Positions 50,405-60,282 of a DNA stretch of 64,000 nucleotides are shown in pieces. This stretch comes from Hyphomicrobium sp. (GTDB lineage Bacteria; Pseudomonadota; Alphaproteobacteria; Rhizobiales; Hyphomicrobiaceae). Under the pieces are notes generated by a model that saw only the letters and a program-made list of their open reading frames with translations, did not search any database and was not told the origin of the DNA. Numbering within the stretch: position 1 is the first letter of the stretch; each line of letters starts with the position of its first letter. The position numbers and the translations under genes are program-made. The stretch lies in NCBI RefSeq assembly GCF_019753045.1, contig NZ_JAIELN010000003.1, positions 62,001 to 126,000 on the forward strand. Direction: 5' to 3'.

Positions 50405-53275
50405 ATGTCCAATCCGGAATTGAGTGCTGGCTACTCGCAAGACCAGGACGCGAGTAGTGCGGACAGCAACCGCGCCGAGCTCAAGGCAATGCTCGATGTG
50501 ATTGCCGCTCAGCTCGTGGACGCGGACAAGCGCCACACGGCGGCACTCGCCGAAATGCAAGAGCGCATTAACGGAATGGGTCGTGAAGCGGATGCGCTCC
50601 GTCCTCGCGTTCCGCAAGAATTTGCGCCTGCGTTCGTACGCATCGAATCGGCGATGGCGGAGCTCGCACAGCGGTTATCGGATCCGGCCGAACTCAAGTC
50701 GACGGCAAATGACAAGCGGTCGGCCTCCGGTTCGTCGCGGTTCAATGACCCCTACGGATCGATGATGCCGATGGCGTTGCGCTCAGCGCATAACGATGCG
50801 CGAGATCGCGATGACGACCTTTCGAAGCGTGCGCCGGCCGTCGATACGTTCGACGTGATCGACTCCGTGCCTGGCGATGCGACCGATCCCTGGGATCGCG
50901 CGGCAGCCGATGCCTTGGCCGGTCTTTACGAGACGGGTGACGTGAATTTCGCGCCGAAGGTGCATTATTCCAGCGGTTCCGTTGCGCGCGCGGGAAGCGG
51001 GCAGGGCGTCGACGAGGCGTGGCTTGAGGGCAAGTTCGCCGAGATTGCCCAGGGGATCGAGCAATCGCTCGCAGCGATGCGGCCCGACAACGGCATTGCG
51101 GAGATCAGTCAACGCTTCGACCAGTTCGAGCGGCAGTTCGCGAAACTGTTCGCCGGCGTCGCGACGCACGACGATCTGGCGGCCGTGCACCTGATTGAGT
51201 CGCATGTCGCCGAGGTGGTCAATCATCTCGTGCAGACACAGGATCAGCTGGAACGGCTCAACATCATCGAGGCGCAGCTTGCGAGCATTTCGCACACGCT
51301 CGCCGATGTGCAGGGTGTGCCGGTCGATGCGATCACCGGCGCGGTGCCGGTGCAGCGTGCTCCCGATCTCGATGCGATCGCACGGGCGGCGGCCGAGCAG
51401 ACGGCTCAGCGTTTCGCCGATCTTCGCGCCGACGACCGTCATTCGGCGGCCGATGAGCTGCGTCCGCTGATCGAGCGGATGATGTCGCAAAATCGCCAGG
51501 GAGAAGAGCATACCGCAGCTCTTCTCGATACGATGCAGCAAGCCATGATCCGTCTTTTGGATCGTGTGGATGCAATTGAATTCGTTCAGCAGGCCGCAAC
51601 TTCGCCGGAGCCTGACAGCCGACAGTATCGCAGCGGATCGTTCGGCGGCGAAACACAGCGCCGTCCGGAGCTGGTCGAGGTCGACGATGAAGACATCGAC
51701 GAAGCGCTGGGCGCTGTCTTTGCGGAAATTTCGGCGAGACCTTCGGTCGCTTCCGCTCTGGCGCGGCCGCGCGAGGTTTCTGCATCGTCCGAAGAGGCCA
51801 TCCGCAAGGGTGAGAAGAGCCGCCAGGATTTCGTTGCCGATGCGCGGCGCGCCAAGATGCGCCTTGCCGCCGAGCAAGACGAAATTGCCGGTGGGCCAGC
51901 GTCGTCGGTCTCGATCTCGTCTTCGGCCTCCGAGGGTCCGATGGCCGCGCCGCCTGCCGGAAGCCGGCCCATTCGCCCGGCTGCCGTGCCGTCGAAAAAA
52001 ACATCGGGTCCGTCCGCGCCATCGCCACGTCTGATGGTGATTGCGGCCGTTGCGCTCATTGCGCTGGGTGGCCTCTGGTACACGTTCGGTTTCGGCAAAG
52101 CCCACGTGAGCGAGCCTTCCAGCGTGCAACAGGTCGAGCCTGGAATGTCTCCGCAGGCTAATGGTGGCGAGACGGGCGGGTCGACGGACGCAGCCAAATC
52201 GGTCCCCGGATCTTCGTCTCCTACAGGGCATGAGGACAAGGCGGCCGACCCTTCGCTCGGCGGGAACGGGCCGCGCGGCGATCTCGCGCCGGGCGACGGC
52301 AGGCGCGAAAATACTGCCTCCGATGCTGCGCCCCGGCGCGTCACGGCTTTGCCGATGCTTGGCGTGGCCGTCGATCTCGATCAGCCTGTAACGGCGGCGG
52401 GGCTCGAACAGGCGAAGCGTCATCAAGCGATGGCTGAGATGTCGGGCGAGCTCGGCAACGCGGCTGCCCGGATGGGCGACGGGTCGTCCGTTCCGGCTTC
52501 AATGGTGCCGAGCGCAGCTGAGACCGAAGGCGCGAAAGCCGATCTCACCACCGGATCGGTTTCGCCAGCCCCGTCGAATACGAGTGCGTCGAAGTCGTCG
52601 CCACTCGACATGCCGCCCGCAACGGTCGGCCCGCTGTCACTGCGTCTCGCGGCTGCAAACGGCGATCCTTCGGCGCAATTCGAAGTCGGCGCTCGTCTCG
52701 CGGAAGGCAAGGGCACGACGCAAAGCTTCCAGGATGCCGCGAAATGGTATCAGCGGTCGGCGGATCAGGGCTTCGCGCAATCGCAGTACCGGCTCGGTAC
52801 GCTCTATGAGCGCGGTCTCGGGCTGAAGCCCGACGCGGCGCAGGCGGCAGTCTGGTATCAGCGTGCGGCGGCGCAGGGCAACATCAAGGCGATGCACAAT
52901 CTTGCGGTGCTCAGCGCCAATCAGAACGACCAGTCTCCCGACTATACGACGGCAGCGCAGTGGTTCGAGGCAGCCGCGCAGCGCGGTCTCGCGGACAGCC
53001 AGTTCAATCTTGCGGTGCTGTACGAAAACGGTCTCGGCGTGACGCGGGACATGAAGCGGGCGTTCATGTGGCTTTCGATCGCTGCTCGCGGCGGCGACGC
53101 CGATGCGGTGCGGCGGCGCGATATCCTTCGCGGCAAATTGACTGCGGAAGAGGTGAAGGCCGCCGACAAGATGATCGCGGCTTGGAAGCCTTCTCCGTCG
53201 AGCCGCGACATCAACGATGCCCGTACGGCCGGCGAAATCTGGAAGAGCAACCCGAAAAACGGCATGAACGGCTAG
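50405..53275 (+). CDS. PodJ-like polar localisation protein with Sel1 repeats
   Basis: A 956-residue protein. The cytosolic N-terminal ~540 residues are low-complexity with coiled-coil segments. One membrane helix (LMVIAAVALIALGGLWYTF, about 542-560) leads into a periplasmic region: a Ser/Gly/Ala linker and then at least four Sel1-like repeats (about 749-900), for example AAKWYQRSADQGFAQSQYRLGTLYERG and AVWYQRAAAQGNIKAMHNLAVL. The layout matches PodJ, the Caulobacter polar organiser, but the peptidoglycan-binding domain that ends Caulobacter PodJ is not present. ATG 50405 has GAGGGG upstream. In a stalked or budding bacterium it may mark a pole. Confidence 0.78.
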   Translation: MSNPELSAGYSQDQDASSADSNRAELKAMLDVIAAQLVDADKRHTAALAEMQERINGMGREADALRPRVPQEFAPAFVRIESAMAELAQRLSDPAELKSTANDKRSASGSSRFNDPYGSMMPMALRSAHNDARDRDDDLSKRAPAVDTFDVIDSVPGDATDPWDRAAADALAGLYETGDVNFAPKVHYSSGSVARAGSGQGVDEAWLEGKFAEIAQGIEQSLAAMRPDNGIAEISQRFDQFERQFAKLFAGVATHDDLAAVHLIESHVAEVVNHLVQTQDQLERLNIIEAQLASISHTLADVQGVPVDAITGAVPVQRAPDLDAIARAAAEQTAQRFADLRADDRHSAADELRPLIERMMSQNRQGEEHTAALLDTMQQAMIRLLDRVDAIEFVQQAATSPEPDSRQYRSGSFGGETQRRPELVEVDDEDIDEALGAVFAEISARPSVASALARPREVSASSEEAIRKGEKSRQDFVADARRAKMRLAAEQDEIAGGPASSVSISSSASEGPMAAPPAGSRPIRPAAVPSKKTSGPSAPSPRLMVIAAVALIALGGLWYTFGFGKAHVSEPSSVQQVEPGMSPQANGGETGGSTDAAKSVPGSSSPTGHEDKAADPSLGGNGPRGDLAPGDGRRENTASDAAPRRVTALPMLGVAVDLDQPVTAAGLEQAKRHQAMAEMSGELGNAAARMGDGSSVPASMVPSAAETEGAKADLTTGSVSPAPSNTSASKSSPLDMPPATVGPLSLRLAAANGDPSAQFEVGARLAEGKGTTQSFQDAAKWYQRSADQGFAQSQYRLGTLYERGLGLKPDAAQAAVWYQRAAAQGNIKAMHNLAVLSANQNDQSPDYTTAAQWFEAAAQRGLADSQFNLAVLYENGLGVTRDMKRAFMWLSIAARGGDADAVRRRDILRGKLTAEEVKAADKMIAAWKPSPSSRDINDARTAGEIWKSNPKNGMNG

Positions 53276-53452
53276 CGGCCTTCGTTCTGAGGGGCGAGGG
53301 CGCCGGGAAAGCTGCAACGATCATTTTTGTGACGGGTTGTGACACGCCATAATGGCACCGGTGCTTGCCGCGCCTCGCCGATTGGTGTCCCTTAGCGCAA
53401 TCTTTCCGAGACGACTTCCCTTTCTGCGCCGCTCGCCGCCCAGGACCGCCGG

Positions 53453-54379
53453 ATGACCCTTTATCTGCCGATTGCCGAGATGTCGGTTTCCGTCATCACC
53501 TTTCTGGCACTCGGCGGAACTGTGGGTTTTCTCTCCGGGCTGTTCGGTGTCGGCGGTGGATTTCTACTGGCGCCGCTGCTGACGTTTCTCGGCATACCGC
53601 CGGGCGTTGCTGTCGCGACCAGCACGTCTCACGTCGTCGCGTCATCCGTTTCCGGCGCCATGACGCATCATCGGCGCGGCAATGTCGATGTGAAGCTCGG
53701 TCTCGTCATGCTGGCGGGCGGCCTCGTTGGCACATACCTAGGCGTCAATTTCGTGAGGATACTGACGGCGAGAGGTCTTTTCGAGCTTACGGTTTCGCTG
53801 ACCTACGTGATTTTCCTCGGCACGGTCGGGACACTTATTTTGTTCGAGGGAATAAACGCGTCGCGAAAGCCTCGGGCGCCGGGTGGCTCTTCTCTGCGTA
53901 AACCGGGCCAGCACAGCTGGATCGAACGTTTGCCGTTCAAGATGCGGTTTCCACGGTCGAAGCTCTATACTAGCGCGGTGCCTCCTGTCGTGATCGGCAT
54001 GTTCGTCGGCTTCATGTCGGCGATCATGGGCATCGGCGGCGGCTTCGTCATGATCCCGGCGCTGATTTATCTCTTGCGCGTGCCAACCGGTCTCGTCATC
54101 GGCACATCGCTTTTTCAAATCGTCTTTGTTTCCGCAACGGCGACGGTGCTGCACGCGGTCGAAAACAAGTCGGTCGATATCGTCCTTGCCGTGATCCTCA
54201 TCGCTGGCGGCGTTTTGGGCGCGCAATTCGGCACGATGGCGGGCGAGAAACTTCGTGGCGAGCATCTACGCGTTTTGCTTGGTATGCTGATCCTGCTTGT
54301 TGCGGCCCGGATGGCTTTCGATCTGGCTGTGCGGCCCGGCGACCTATATTCGCTCGCGCTACTGCCGGGGGCACCATGA
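53453..54379 (+). CDS. TauE/SafE-family sulfite/anion exporter
   Basis: A 308-residue membrane protein with about eight helices in two repeats. Family signatures are GFLSGLFGVGGGFLLAPLLTFLGIPPGVAVATSTSHV and GMFVGFMSAIMGIGGGFVMIPALIYLLRVPTGLVIGTSLFQIVF. Members export sulfite, sulfoacetate or related anions. It overlaps the next gene, a TIGR02186 protein, by four bases (ATGA); this pair is common in Hyphomicrobiales and suggests the two act together at the membrane. Confidence 0.9.
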   Translation: MTLYLPIAEMSVSVITFLALGGTVGFLSGLFGVGGGFLLAPLLTFLGIPPGVAVATSTSHVVASSVSGAMTHHRRGNVDVKLGLVMLAGGLVGTYLGVNFVRILTARGLFELTVSLTYVIFLGTVGTLILFEGINASRKPRAPGGSSLRKPGQHSWIERLPFKMRFPRSKLYTSAVPPVVIGMFVGFMSAIMGIGGGFVMIPALIYLLRVPTGLVIGTSLFQIVFVSATATVLHAVENKSVDIVLAVILIAGGVLGAQFGTMAGEKLRGEHLRVLLGMLILLVAARMAFDLAVRPGDLYSLALLPGAP

Positions 54380-55179
54380 TGTGCATCCGGATGCTTCAGC
54401 GGCTTTGCGTAGCGATATTCTTGATGTTCGCGATTACCGGCGGAGCTGCTGCTGCCGACAGGCCGAAGGAGGGCGTGGAGGCCGACGCATCAACGCGGCA
54501 GGTTGCGATCACGTCGAGTTTCACGGGCACGGAAATTCTGGTTTTCGGCACGGTCGAGAACAGCGTGCAGCCAAGTCCGGAGGCTGGAACCTACGACATC
54601 ATCGTCGTCGTCGAGGGAATGCCTTCGCCGGTGGTGGTGCGAGAAAAATCGCGTGTTGCCGGTATCTGGATCAACACCTCGTCTCTGCCGTTCGCATCGG
54701 TCCCGAGCTACTATGCGATCGCTTCGACGCGGCCGATCGACGAGATCGCCGATAGGGCCCTTTTGGATGCAAATCAGATCGGCTTCGACCACGTGCACAT
54801 GGCTCACGCGCGGGATGTCGACGTGGATGCCGCCACCGTACAGTCGTTCAAGGACGCGCTGATCCGCCTGAAGGAGGCGCAAGGCGTCTATGTCAGACGG
54901 GACTTCGGTGTGACTTTCATTGGCCGCAGCCTGTTTCGTGCAACGATTTCTCTGCCGCCGAACGTGCCGGTCGGTCCGCTGACCGCGCGCGTCTACCTCT
55001 TCAAGGAGGGAAAGCTGCTCGGCCAGTACCAGAGCCGCGTGATGCTGCAGCGTGAAGGCATCGAGCGGTTCATCCATAATTTCGCGATATCGCAGCCGCT
55101 TGCCTATGGCATTGTGACGGTTCTGCTTGCGGCGGCAGCTGGACTGACGGCCGCCTTTGCATTCCGCAAGCCTGCGTAG
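54376..55179 (+). CDS. TIGR02186 family membrane-anchored protein
   Basis: A 267-residue protein with a signal peptide (about 1-26, ending GGAAAA), a beta-rich periplasmic domain (TSSFTGTEILVFGTVENS, YDIIVVVEGMPSPVVVREKSRVAGIWINT) and one C-terminal membrane helix (YGIVTVLLAAAAGLTAAFAF). This matches TIGR02186, an uncharacterised alphaproteobacterial family with almost constant linkage to a TauE-type exporter, as here. It is probably an accessory subunit of that exporter. Confidence 0.87.
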   Translation: MMCIRMLQRLCVAIFLMFAITGGAAAADRPKEGVEADASTRQVAITSSFTGTEILVFGTVENSVQPSPEAGTYDIIVVVEGMPSPVVVREKSRVAGIWINTSSLPFASVPSYYAIASTRPIDEIADRALLDANQIGFDHVHMAHARDVDVDAATVQSFKDALIRLKEAQGVYVRRDFGVTFIGRSLFRATISLPPNVPVGPLTARVYLFKEGKLLGQYQSRVMLQREGIERFIHNFAISQPLAYGIVTVLLAAAAGLTAAFAFRKPA

Positions 55180-55181
55180 GT

Positions 55182-55904
55182 TCAATCTTCGCGCAGAAGG
55201 CGTGGCGCGACGGGATAGAGGCCCTCGTGGCCGAGCATCCAGACGTCGAGGCCATCCGCACCGAACAGCGGTTCGAACGCGGCATCGAGAATGTTCAGGC
55301 CTCCGGTGAATGCGCCGAATGCGGGCATGACGAGGCGGAGGCGATTGCCGACGAAGCAGGGACGCCGCAACGAGGTTCCGTGGAATAGGAGGCGGGCTGC
55401 GGGATGGAAGTGTCCCGCGATCTCGTGCGTGCCGGCTCCGGCATGCGGCTCGTGGCGCAACGCGATGCCGCCGACAACGATCTCGGGCATCACATAACCT
55501 GCGAGCATGCGGTCGATGCTCGGATCGTGATTGCCGGTGATCCAGATCCAGTCGCGATTTTCCTGAAGTATGCGAAGGCTTTCGACGTCGCCCGGGTCCA
55601 TGCGCGCGGCACCGGCCGGATCGTGGAGGCTGTCGCCGAGGCAGATGACCGTTTCAGGGTCGTACCTGTCGATCAGGATCGCGAGCTTGTGGAGCGTTTC
55701 GCGTGTGTCGTAGGGCGGCAGCATTTGGCCGCGCACGGCATATGACGAGCCCTTTTCGAGATGGAGATCGGAAACGATCAACGCCTTCTCGGCCGGCCAG
55801 TAAAGTGCGCCCGACTTATGCGCGACGAAAGTTTTTCCGCAAACGAGCACAGGCTGGTCGGCGAAATCGTCGAGCCCGATGCGCTCCGGCTTCAGCATGT
55901 TCAT
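55182..55904 (-). CDS. pdeM: Ligase-associated DNA-damage-response endonuclease PdeM
   Basis: A 240-residue calcineurin-like enzyme. The motifs are VSDLHLEKG, CLGDSLHD, ITGNHD, RHEP and AGHFHPAA, and they match PdeM, the metallophosphoesterase/endonuclease of the ligase-associated DNA-repair set. It overlaps the Lhr-type helicase gene by four bases and is translated after it. The ligase and exonuclease that often complete the set are not in this window. Confidence 0.9.
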   Translation of the reverse strand: MNMLKPERIGLDDFADQPVLVCGKTFVAHKSGALYWPAEKALIVSDLHLEKGSSYAVRGQMLPPYDTRETLHKLAILIDRYDPETVICLGDSLHDPAGAARMDPGDVESLRILQENRDWIWITGNHDPSIDRMLAGYVMPEIVVGGIALRHEPHAGAGTHEIAGHFHPAARLLFHGTSLRRPCFVGNRLRLVMPAFGAFTGGLNILDAAFEPLFGADGLDVWMLGHEGLYPVAPRLLRED

Positions 55905-58561
55905 GTCCGCACATCCCCCGTTGCTTCGCGGATCAACTCGTCAGCGGCATCGCGTAAAATTGCGTCACGGTCTTGGCCATAAACCAGCTCAACTCCAATC
56001 TCCAGCAGCACCGGCACGGCAAGCGGAGATACATGATCAAGAGTTTGATGTCTGATTCGGTGCTTGATGCGAGCCAGAAAAGCGCCGAGTCGCTTGATAT
56101 CGAGGAGCCCCGTGGCAGCGTCGGCCCAGGCGGCCTCCAGCAGCAAGTGCCCGGGATCGTGCCGTCGAAGCACGTCATAGATGAGATCGGTCGAGATCGT
56201 CACCTGACGGCCGGATTTGACTTTGCCGGGATGCCTGCGCTCGATCAATCCGGCGATGACGGCGGATAAGCGGAACGTGCGCTTCATGAGCGCGCTTTCG
56301 GCGAGCCACGCATCTAGATCGTCGCCCAGCATGTCTTCGTCGAAAAGTTCTTCGAGCGACAGCCGGCCATTGGAGATGAGGCTCGAAATGTCGTCGTGCG
56401 CCCAAACGGCCAACGCGTAATCGTTGGCGACGAAGCCGACGGGCCTTGCGCCGATACGGTCGAGGCGGCGCGTCAGCAGCATACCGAGCGTCTGGTGTGC
56501 GAGACGGCCCTCGAACGGATAGGCGACGAGGAAGTGCCGATTGCCGCGCGGAAATGTTTCGATGAGCACTTCGTCAGGCGCCGGGACGACGGAGCGTTCG
56601 GTCTGCAACTCCAGCCAGTTGGCAACGGGGTTTGGTAGACCCGACCACACGCTCGGATCAGAGAGCATGTCGCGCACGCGTTTAGCCAGATGCGTCGACA
56701 GGGGAAATTTGCCGCCGTCGTAGCTCGGCACCATCGGATCTTCGGCGGCGGCGCGCGAGACGAAAACTTCGGTGTCCCTGATGCCTTCGAAGCGAAGCAC
56801 TTGACCCGCAAAGACGAACGTGTCGCCCGGCGTCAGTTGCTCGGCGAAATGTTCCTCGATTTCGCCCAGGACGCGGCCGCCGATGCGGGCGATATTTTTC
56901 TTCCCACCGCGGCCCGAGACGAGGCGCACCTTGAGATGAGGCGCGTCGACGATGGTGCCGATATTCAAGCGGTATTGCTGTACGATGCGCGGATTGGCGA
57001 CGCGGAGCTTGCCGTCGTCCGTCGGTCTCAGTTTGGCAAAGCGTTCATATGACTTCAGCGCGTAGCCGCCTGTCGAGACGAAGTCGACTGTGCGATCGAA
57101 CTGGCTTCGCGTCAGGCCCGCGTAGGGAAGCGCCGAGCGCACTTCGTTGAATAGCGCATCGGGATTGAACGGCGCCTGGCACGCCATGCCGAGAACGTGC
57201 TGCGCTAAGACGTCGAGCGCGCCGATGCGCGATAGCGTGGCGTCCTGGTCTCCGGCTTCCGCCGCCTGTTGGGCTGCCCGGCATTCGAGAACCTCGAAAC
57301 GATTACCCGGAACCAAGATCGCTTGGGACGGCTCGTCGAGTCGGTGGTTCGCGCGGCCAATCCGCTGCAACAGGCGGCTTGCTCCCTTCGGCGCGCCGAG
57401 ATGGATGACGAGATCGACGTCGCCCCAGTCGATGCCGAGATCGAGCGTCGATGTGGCGACGACGGCGCGCAAACGCCCTTCCGCCATTGCAGCTTCGACC
57501 TTCTTGCGCAGGGCGGCTTCGAGCGATCCGTGGTGCAGGCCGATCGGCAGGTTGTCGTCGTTGATGCGCCAGAGTTCCTGGAATGCGAATTCGGCCTGCA
57601 TGCGCGTATTGACGAAAACGAGCGACAGCTTATGCGCGCCGATGGCTTCATAGACTTCGCGCATCGCGTAGCGAGCGGTGTGGCCGGTCCAGGGAATTTC
57701 GTTTTCGGCTTCGAGAATTTCGATAACGGGCTTCGCGCCGCCTTTGACGGTGACGATATCGGATAGGCGCGTCACCTCCTCAGGCTCCGTTTGCGGTACG
57801 AGATAGCCGCGAAGTTCGCTCGGGCGCGCGACCGTCGCCGACAATCCGATCGTCATCACGTTCGGCGCGATCTTGCGCAGGCGCGCGAGATCGAGTGCGA
57901 GCAGATCGCCGCGTTTCGAGGCTGCAAGCGCGTGCAGCTCATCGAGGATGATCGTATCGAGATCGGCGAACAGATAAGGCGCATCGGGGTGACTGAGGAG
58001 GAGGGCCACCTGCTCCGGCGTCGTCAGCATGATCTGCGGCGGCTTCACGCGCTGTCGCTGCCGGCGTGCGAGGGAGGTGTCTCCCGTACGTGTTTCGGTG
58101 CGGACCTTGAGGCCCATTTCCTCGATCGGGTGCGTCAGGTTCCGTTCGACGTCGGCCGCAAGCGCTTTGAGCGGCGAAATGTAGAGCGTGAATAATCCCG
58201 CGCCGATTTTCTTCCTCTCGCCGTTGTGGATCGATATCAGGCTCGGAAGAAAGCCTGCGAGCGTTTTGCCGGCGCCGGTCGGCGCGATCAGTAGCGTCGA
58301 GCGGCGCTCGCGTGCGGCATCGAGAAGTGCGAGCTGGTGAGGACGTGGCTTCCAACCGCGCTTTGCGAACCACGCGGCGATCTCGGCAGGCAGAGGTTCG
58401 GTCGCGCGAGGTGAGCGCGTCCGGCGCGTCTTTTTCTCCGGCGTCGATGCCATCAGCGCGGCGCTGCGTGGTTTGCGCGCGACGTCTTTTGCGGAAAGCG
58501 GCTCGGCCGTTTCCGGATTCTTGATGGATTTGCGCGGCACGCTCAATTTTGGCTTCGGCAA
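55901..58561 (-). CDS. Ligase-associated DEXH-box helicase (Lhr-like)
   Basis: An 886-residue helicase. A basic, disordered N-terminus (1-55) precedes domain 1 with Walker A (LIAPTGAGKT, 91-100), the DELH box (ILDELHALAASKRGD) and GLSATVA, and domain 2 with ATSTLDLGIDWGDVD and RIGRANH. The long C-terminal part is the Lhr winged-helix and DUF4145-like core (PDDVL-type segments, FVFAGQVLRFEGI). It belongs to the ligase-associated DNA-damage-response helicases, and its gene overlaps pdeM. It probably unwinds or translocates on damaged DNA for PdeM to process. Confidence 0.9.
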   Translation of the reverse strand: MPKPKLSVPRKSIKNPETAEPLSAKDVARKPRSAALMASTPEKKTRRTRSPRATEPLPAEIAAWFAKRGWKPRPHQLALLDAARERRSTLLIAPTGAGKTLAGFLPSLISIHNGERKKIGAGLFTLYISPLKALAADVERNLTHPIEEMGLKVRTETRTGDTSLARRQRQRVKPPQIMLTTPEQVALLLSHPDAPYLFADLDTIILDELHALAASKRGDLLALDLARLRKIAPNVMTIGLSATVARPSELRGYLVPQTEPEEVTRLSDIVTVKGGAKPVIEILEAENEIPWTGHTARYAMREVYEAIGAHKLSLVFVNTRMQAEFAFQELWRINDDNLPIGLHHGSLEAALRKKVEAAMAEGRLRAVVATSTLDLGIDWGDVDLVIHLGAPKGASRLLQRIGRANHRLDEPSQAILVPGNRFEVLECRAAQQAAEAGDQDATLSRIGALDVLAQHVLGMACQAPFNPDALFNEVRSALPYAGLTRSQFDRTVDFVSTGGYALKSYERFAKLRPTDDGKLRVANPRIVQQYRLNIGTIVDAPHLKVRLVSGRGGKKNIARIGGRVLGEIEEHFAEQLTPGDTFVFAGQVLRFEGIRDTEVFVSRAAAEDPMVPSYDGGKFPLSTHLAKRVRDMLSDPSVWSGLPNPVANWLELQTERSVVPAPDEVLIETFPRGNRHFLVAYPFEGRLAHQTLGMLLTRRLDRIGARPVGFVANDYALAVWAHDDISSLISNGRLSLEELFDEDMLGDDLDAWLAESALMKRTFRLSAVIAGLIERRHPGKVKSGRQVTISTDLIYDVLRRHDPGHLLLEAAWADAATGLLDIKRLGAFLARIKHRIRHQTLDHVSPLAVPVLLEIGVELVYGQDRDAILRDAADELIREATGDVRT

Positions 58562-58651
58562 ATTCGCTCAGGTCACTCTAAATCGCTTTTATGGGCAACT
58601 TTGCCGTTATACCTGCTGAAGCTTCCGAAGACGTCGAAAAAAACGCGGCAA

Positions 58652-59740
58652 TTAAAGCGGCCGTTCCGCCCAGTCGTCGGCACGGCGGCCACGGATTGCG
58701 GCGAGGTTGGTGTGGCCGCCTGTTTGCAGCGTCTTTGTCAGGAAAGATTTGATCTCTCCAATCAGGCTCGGGCCTTCGTACACAAGGCCGGTGTAAAGCT
58801 GCAATAATGTGGCGCCAGCTTCGATTTTCTCGAGCGCACGCTCGCCGCTGTCGATGCCGCCGATGCCGATGAGCGGGATCCGGCCTTCGGTCTGCTTGAA
58901 AATACGGGCGAGCATGGCCGTCGAGCGTTGAAAGGCGGGGCGGCCGGAAAGGCCACCGGCTTCGCGCGCCTCGGGCGACTTCAATCCGTCACGCGAGAGG
59001 GTCGTGTTCGATACGGCAATGGCGTCGACGTCGTAGGCGACGAGCTTTTCAACGATCGGCGCTATGTCATCGGCGGCGATGTCGGGGGAAATTTTGACGA
59101 CGATCGGACGTCGCTGCGCGCCGTCATTCGTCAGCCTTGTCCGCGCGGCCATGATGCGTGCGAGAAGCGCTTCGAGCGCGGCGGGCGCTTGGAGATCGCG
59201 AAGCCCGGGCGTGTTCGGAGAGGAAATGTTGACGGTAAAGTAGCTGGCGACCGAGCTGAACCGCAGAAGGCCCAACACGTAGTCTTCGCCGCGGTCGACG
59301 CTGTCCTTGTTGGCTCCGATATTGACGCCGACGATACCGCCGCGGTTCATCCGGGCTTCGAGACGCGCGAGAGCCGCGGCGTGGCCGCCATTGTTGAAGC
59401 CGAGCCGGTTGATGAGGGCATTGTCCTGGATGAGCCTGAAGACACGCGGCTTCGGATTCCCGCTTTGCGGATGCGGGGTAACGGTGCCGATCTCGGCGAA
59501 GCCGCAACCCATGCCGAGCACGGCATCGGGTACGCGGGCGTCCTTATCGTAACCAGCTGCGATGCCGACCGGATTTTTGAATTCCAATCCAAACACCGTT
59601 TGCGAGAGCACGCGATCGTCGGAGCCGAAGGATCGCGGATAGAGTCCACATTCGAGCGCGCGCACGGTGAGTTCGTGTGCTTCCTCGGGAGCAAGCGCGA
59701 ATAGCGCAGGGCGCGTCAGCCGGTAGATGCCTGTCAGCAC
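58652..59740 (-). CDS. pyrD: Dihydroorotate dehydrogenase (quinone)
   Basis: A 362-residue class 2 enzyme that oxidises dihydroorotate to orotate in pyrimidine synthesis and passes electrons to ubiquinone at the inner membrane. N-terminal helices (TRPALFALAPEEAHELTVRAL) make the quinone tunnel. NPVGIAAGYDKDA, NRLGFNNGG, GVNIGANKDS and NISSPNTPGLR are conserved FMN and substrate motifs, and the catalytic base is the Ser of NISSPNT. GTG 59740 is preferred as start because GAGGAG lies eight bases before it; GTG 59749 is the longer option. It overlaps the DUF952 gene by seven bases. Confidence 0.93.
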   Translation of the reverse strand: MLTGIYRLTRPALFALAPEEAHELTVRALECGLYPRSFGSDDRVLSQTVFGLEFKNPVGIAAGYDKDARVPDAVLGMGCGFAEIGTVTPHPQSGNPKPRVFRLIQDNALINRLGFNNGGHAAALARLEARMNRGGIVGVNIGANKDSVDRGEDYVLGLLRFSSVASYFTVNISSPNTPGLRDLQAPAALEALLARIMAARTRLTNDGAQRRPIVVKISPDIAADDIAPIVEKLVAYDVDAIAVSNTTLSRDGLKSPEAREAGGLSGRPAFQRSTAMLARIFKQTEGRIPLIGIGGIDSGERALEKIEAGATLLQLYTGLVYEGPSLIGEIKSFLTKTLQTGGHTNLAAIRGRRADDWAERPL

Positions 59741-60087
59741 GCGAACCACTCCTCGTCAAGGCAGTGAACGCCATCACTATTTTTTTGCAATGGGCGCACC
59801 CATAAAGCCACAGAAGCGGGAAGAGCGGAGCAGAGGTGAGGAAAAAGCTCGCCTCCGCGAGATTGTTCCCATTTTAGATCAGCGCCTAGTGCGGCCGCCT
59901 CGAAGGCGATGAGAACGAGATCGCGTTTGCCTTTGAAATGTTTTTCTAATGTGCCGGACAGCTGGTGCTGTTGTGACAGATGAATGAATCCGTCTCGCTT
60001 GTCGTCGAGCGATCCTTCATAATTCCCTTTTTCAATTGCACTTGACCATTCATCAGCCGTGGCAATTTTGTAGACGATCTTTTTCAT
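59734..60087 (-). CDS. DUF952 family protein
   Basis: A 117-residue protein of the DUF952 family: YKIATADEWSSAIEKGNYEGSLDDKRDGFIHLSQQHQLSGTLEKHFKGKRDLVLIAFEA is diagnostic, followed by LKWEQSRGGELFPHLCSALP. The fold is related to ADP-ribosyltransferase-like proteins, but no reaction is established. It is upstream of pyrD on the same strand with a short overlap, a common arrangement in alphaproteobacteria. Confidence 0.87.
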   Translation of the reverse strand: MKKIVYKIATADEWSSAIEKGNYEGSLDDKRDGFIHLSQQHQLSGTLEKHFKGKRDLVLIAFEAAALGADLKWEQSRGGELFPHLCSALPASVALWVRPLQKNSDGVHCLDEEWFAC

Positions 60088-60282
60088 TCCATTTTGGACT
60101 TTGCGGATGCGTGCGAAAAGATATCATCCGATTATCGGAAGCATCGGCCGGGGTGTGGCGCTGGTGCATGATCGTTGCTATCACGAATGGCTAGGCACGC
60201 AACAGTTTGGCGGGGTGCGTGTTAATAGCTGCAGGCGAAATACTTGGGCCCGCGAACGGCAGTCAAGAGGGTTGTGGCATTC

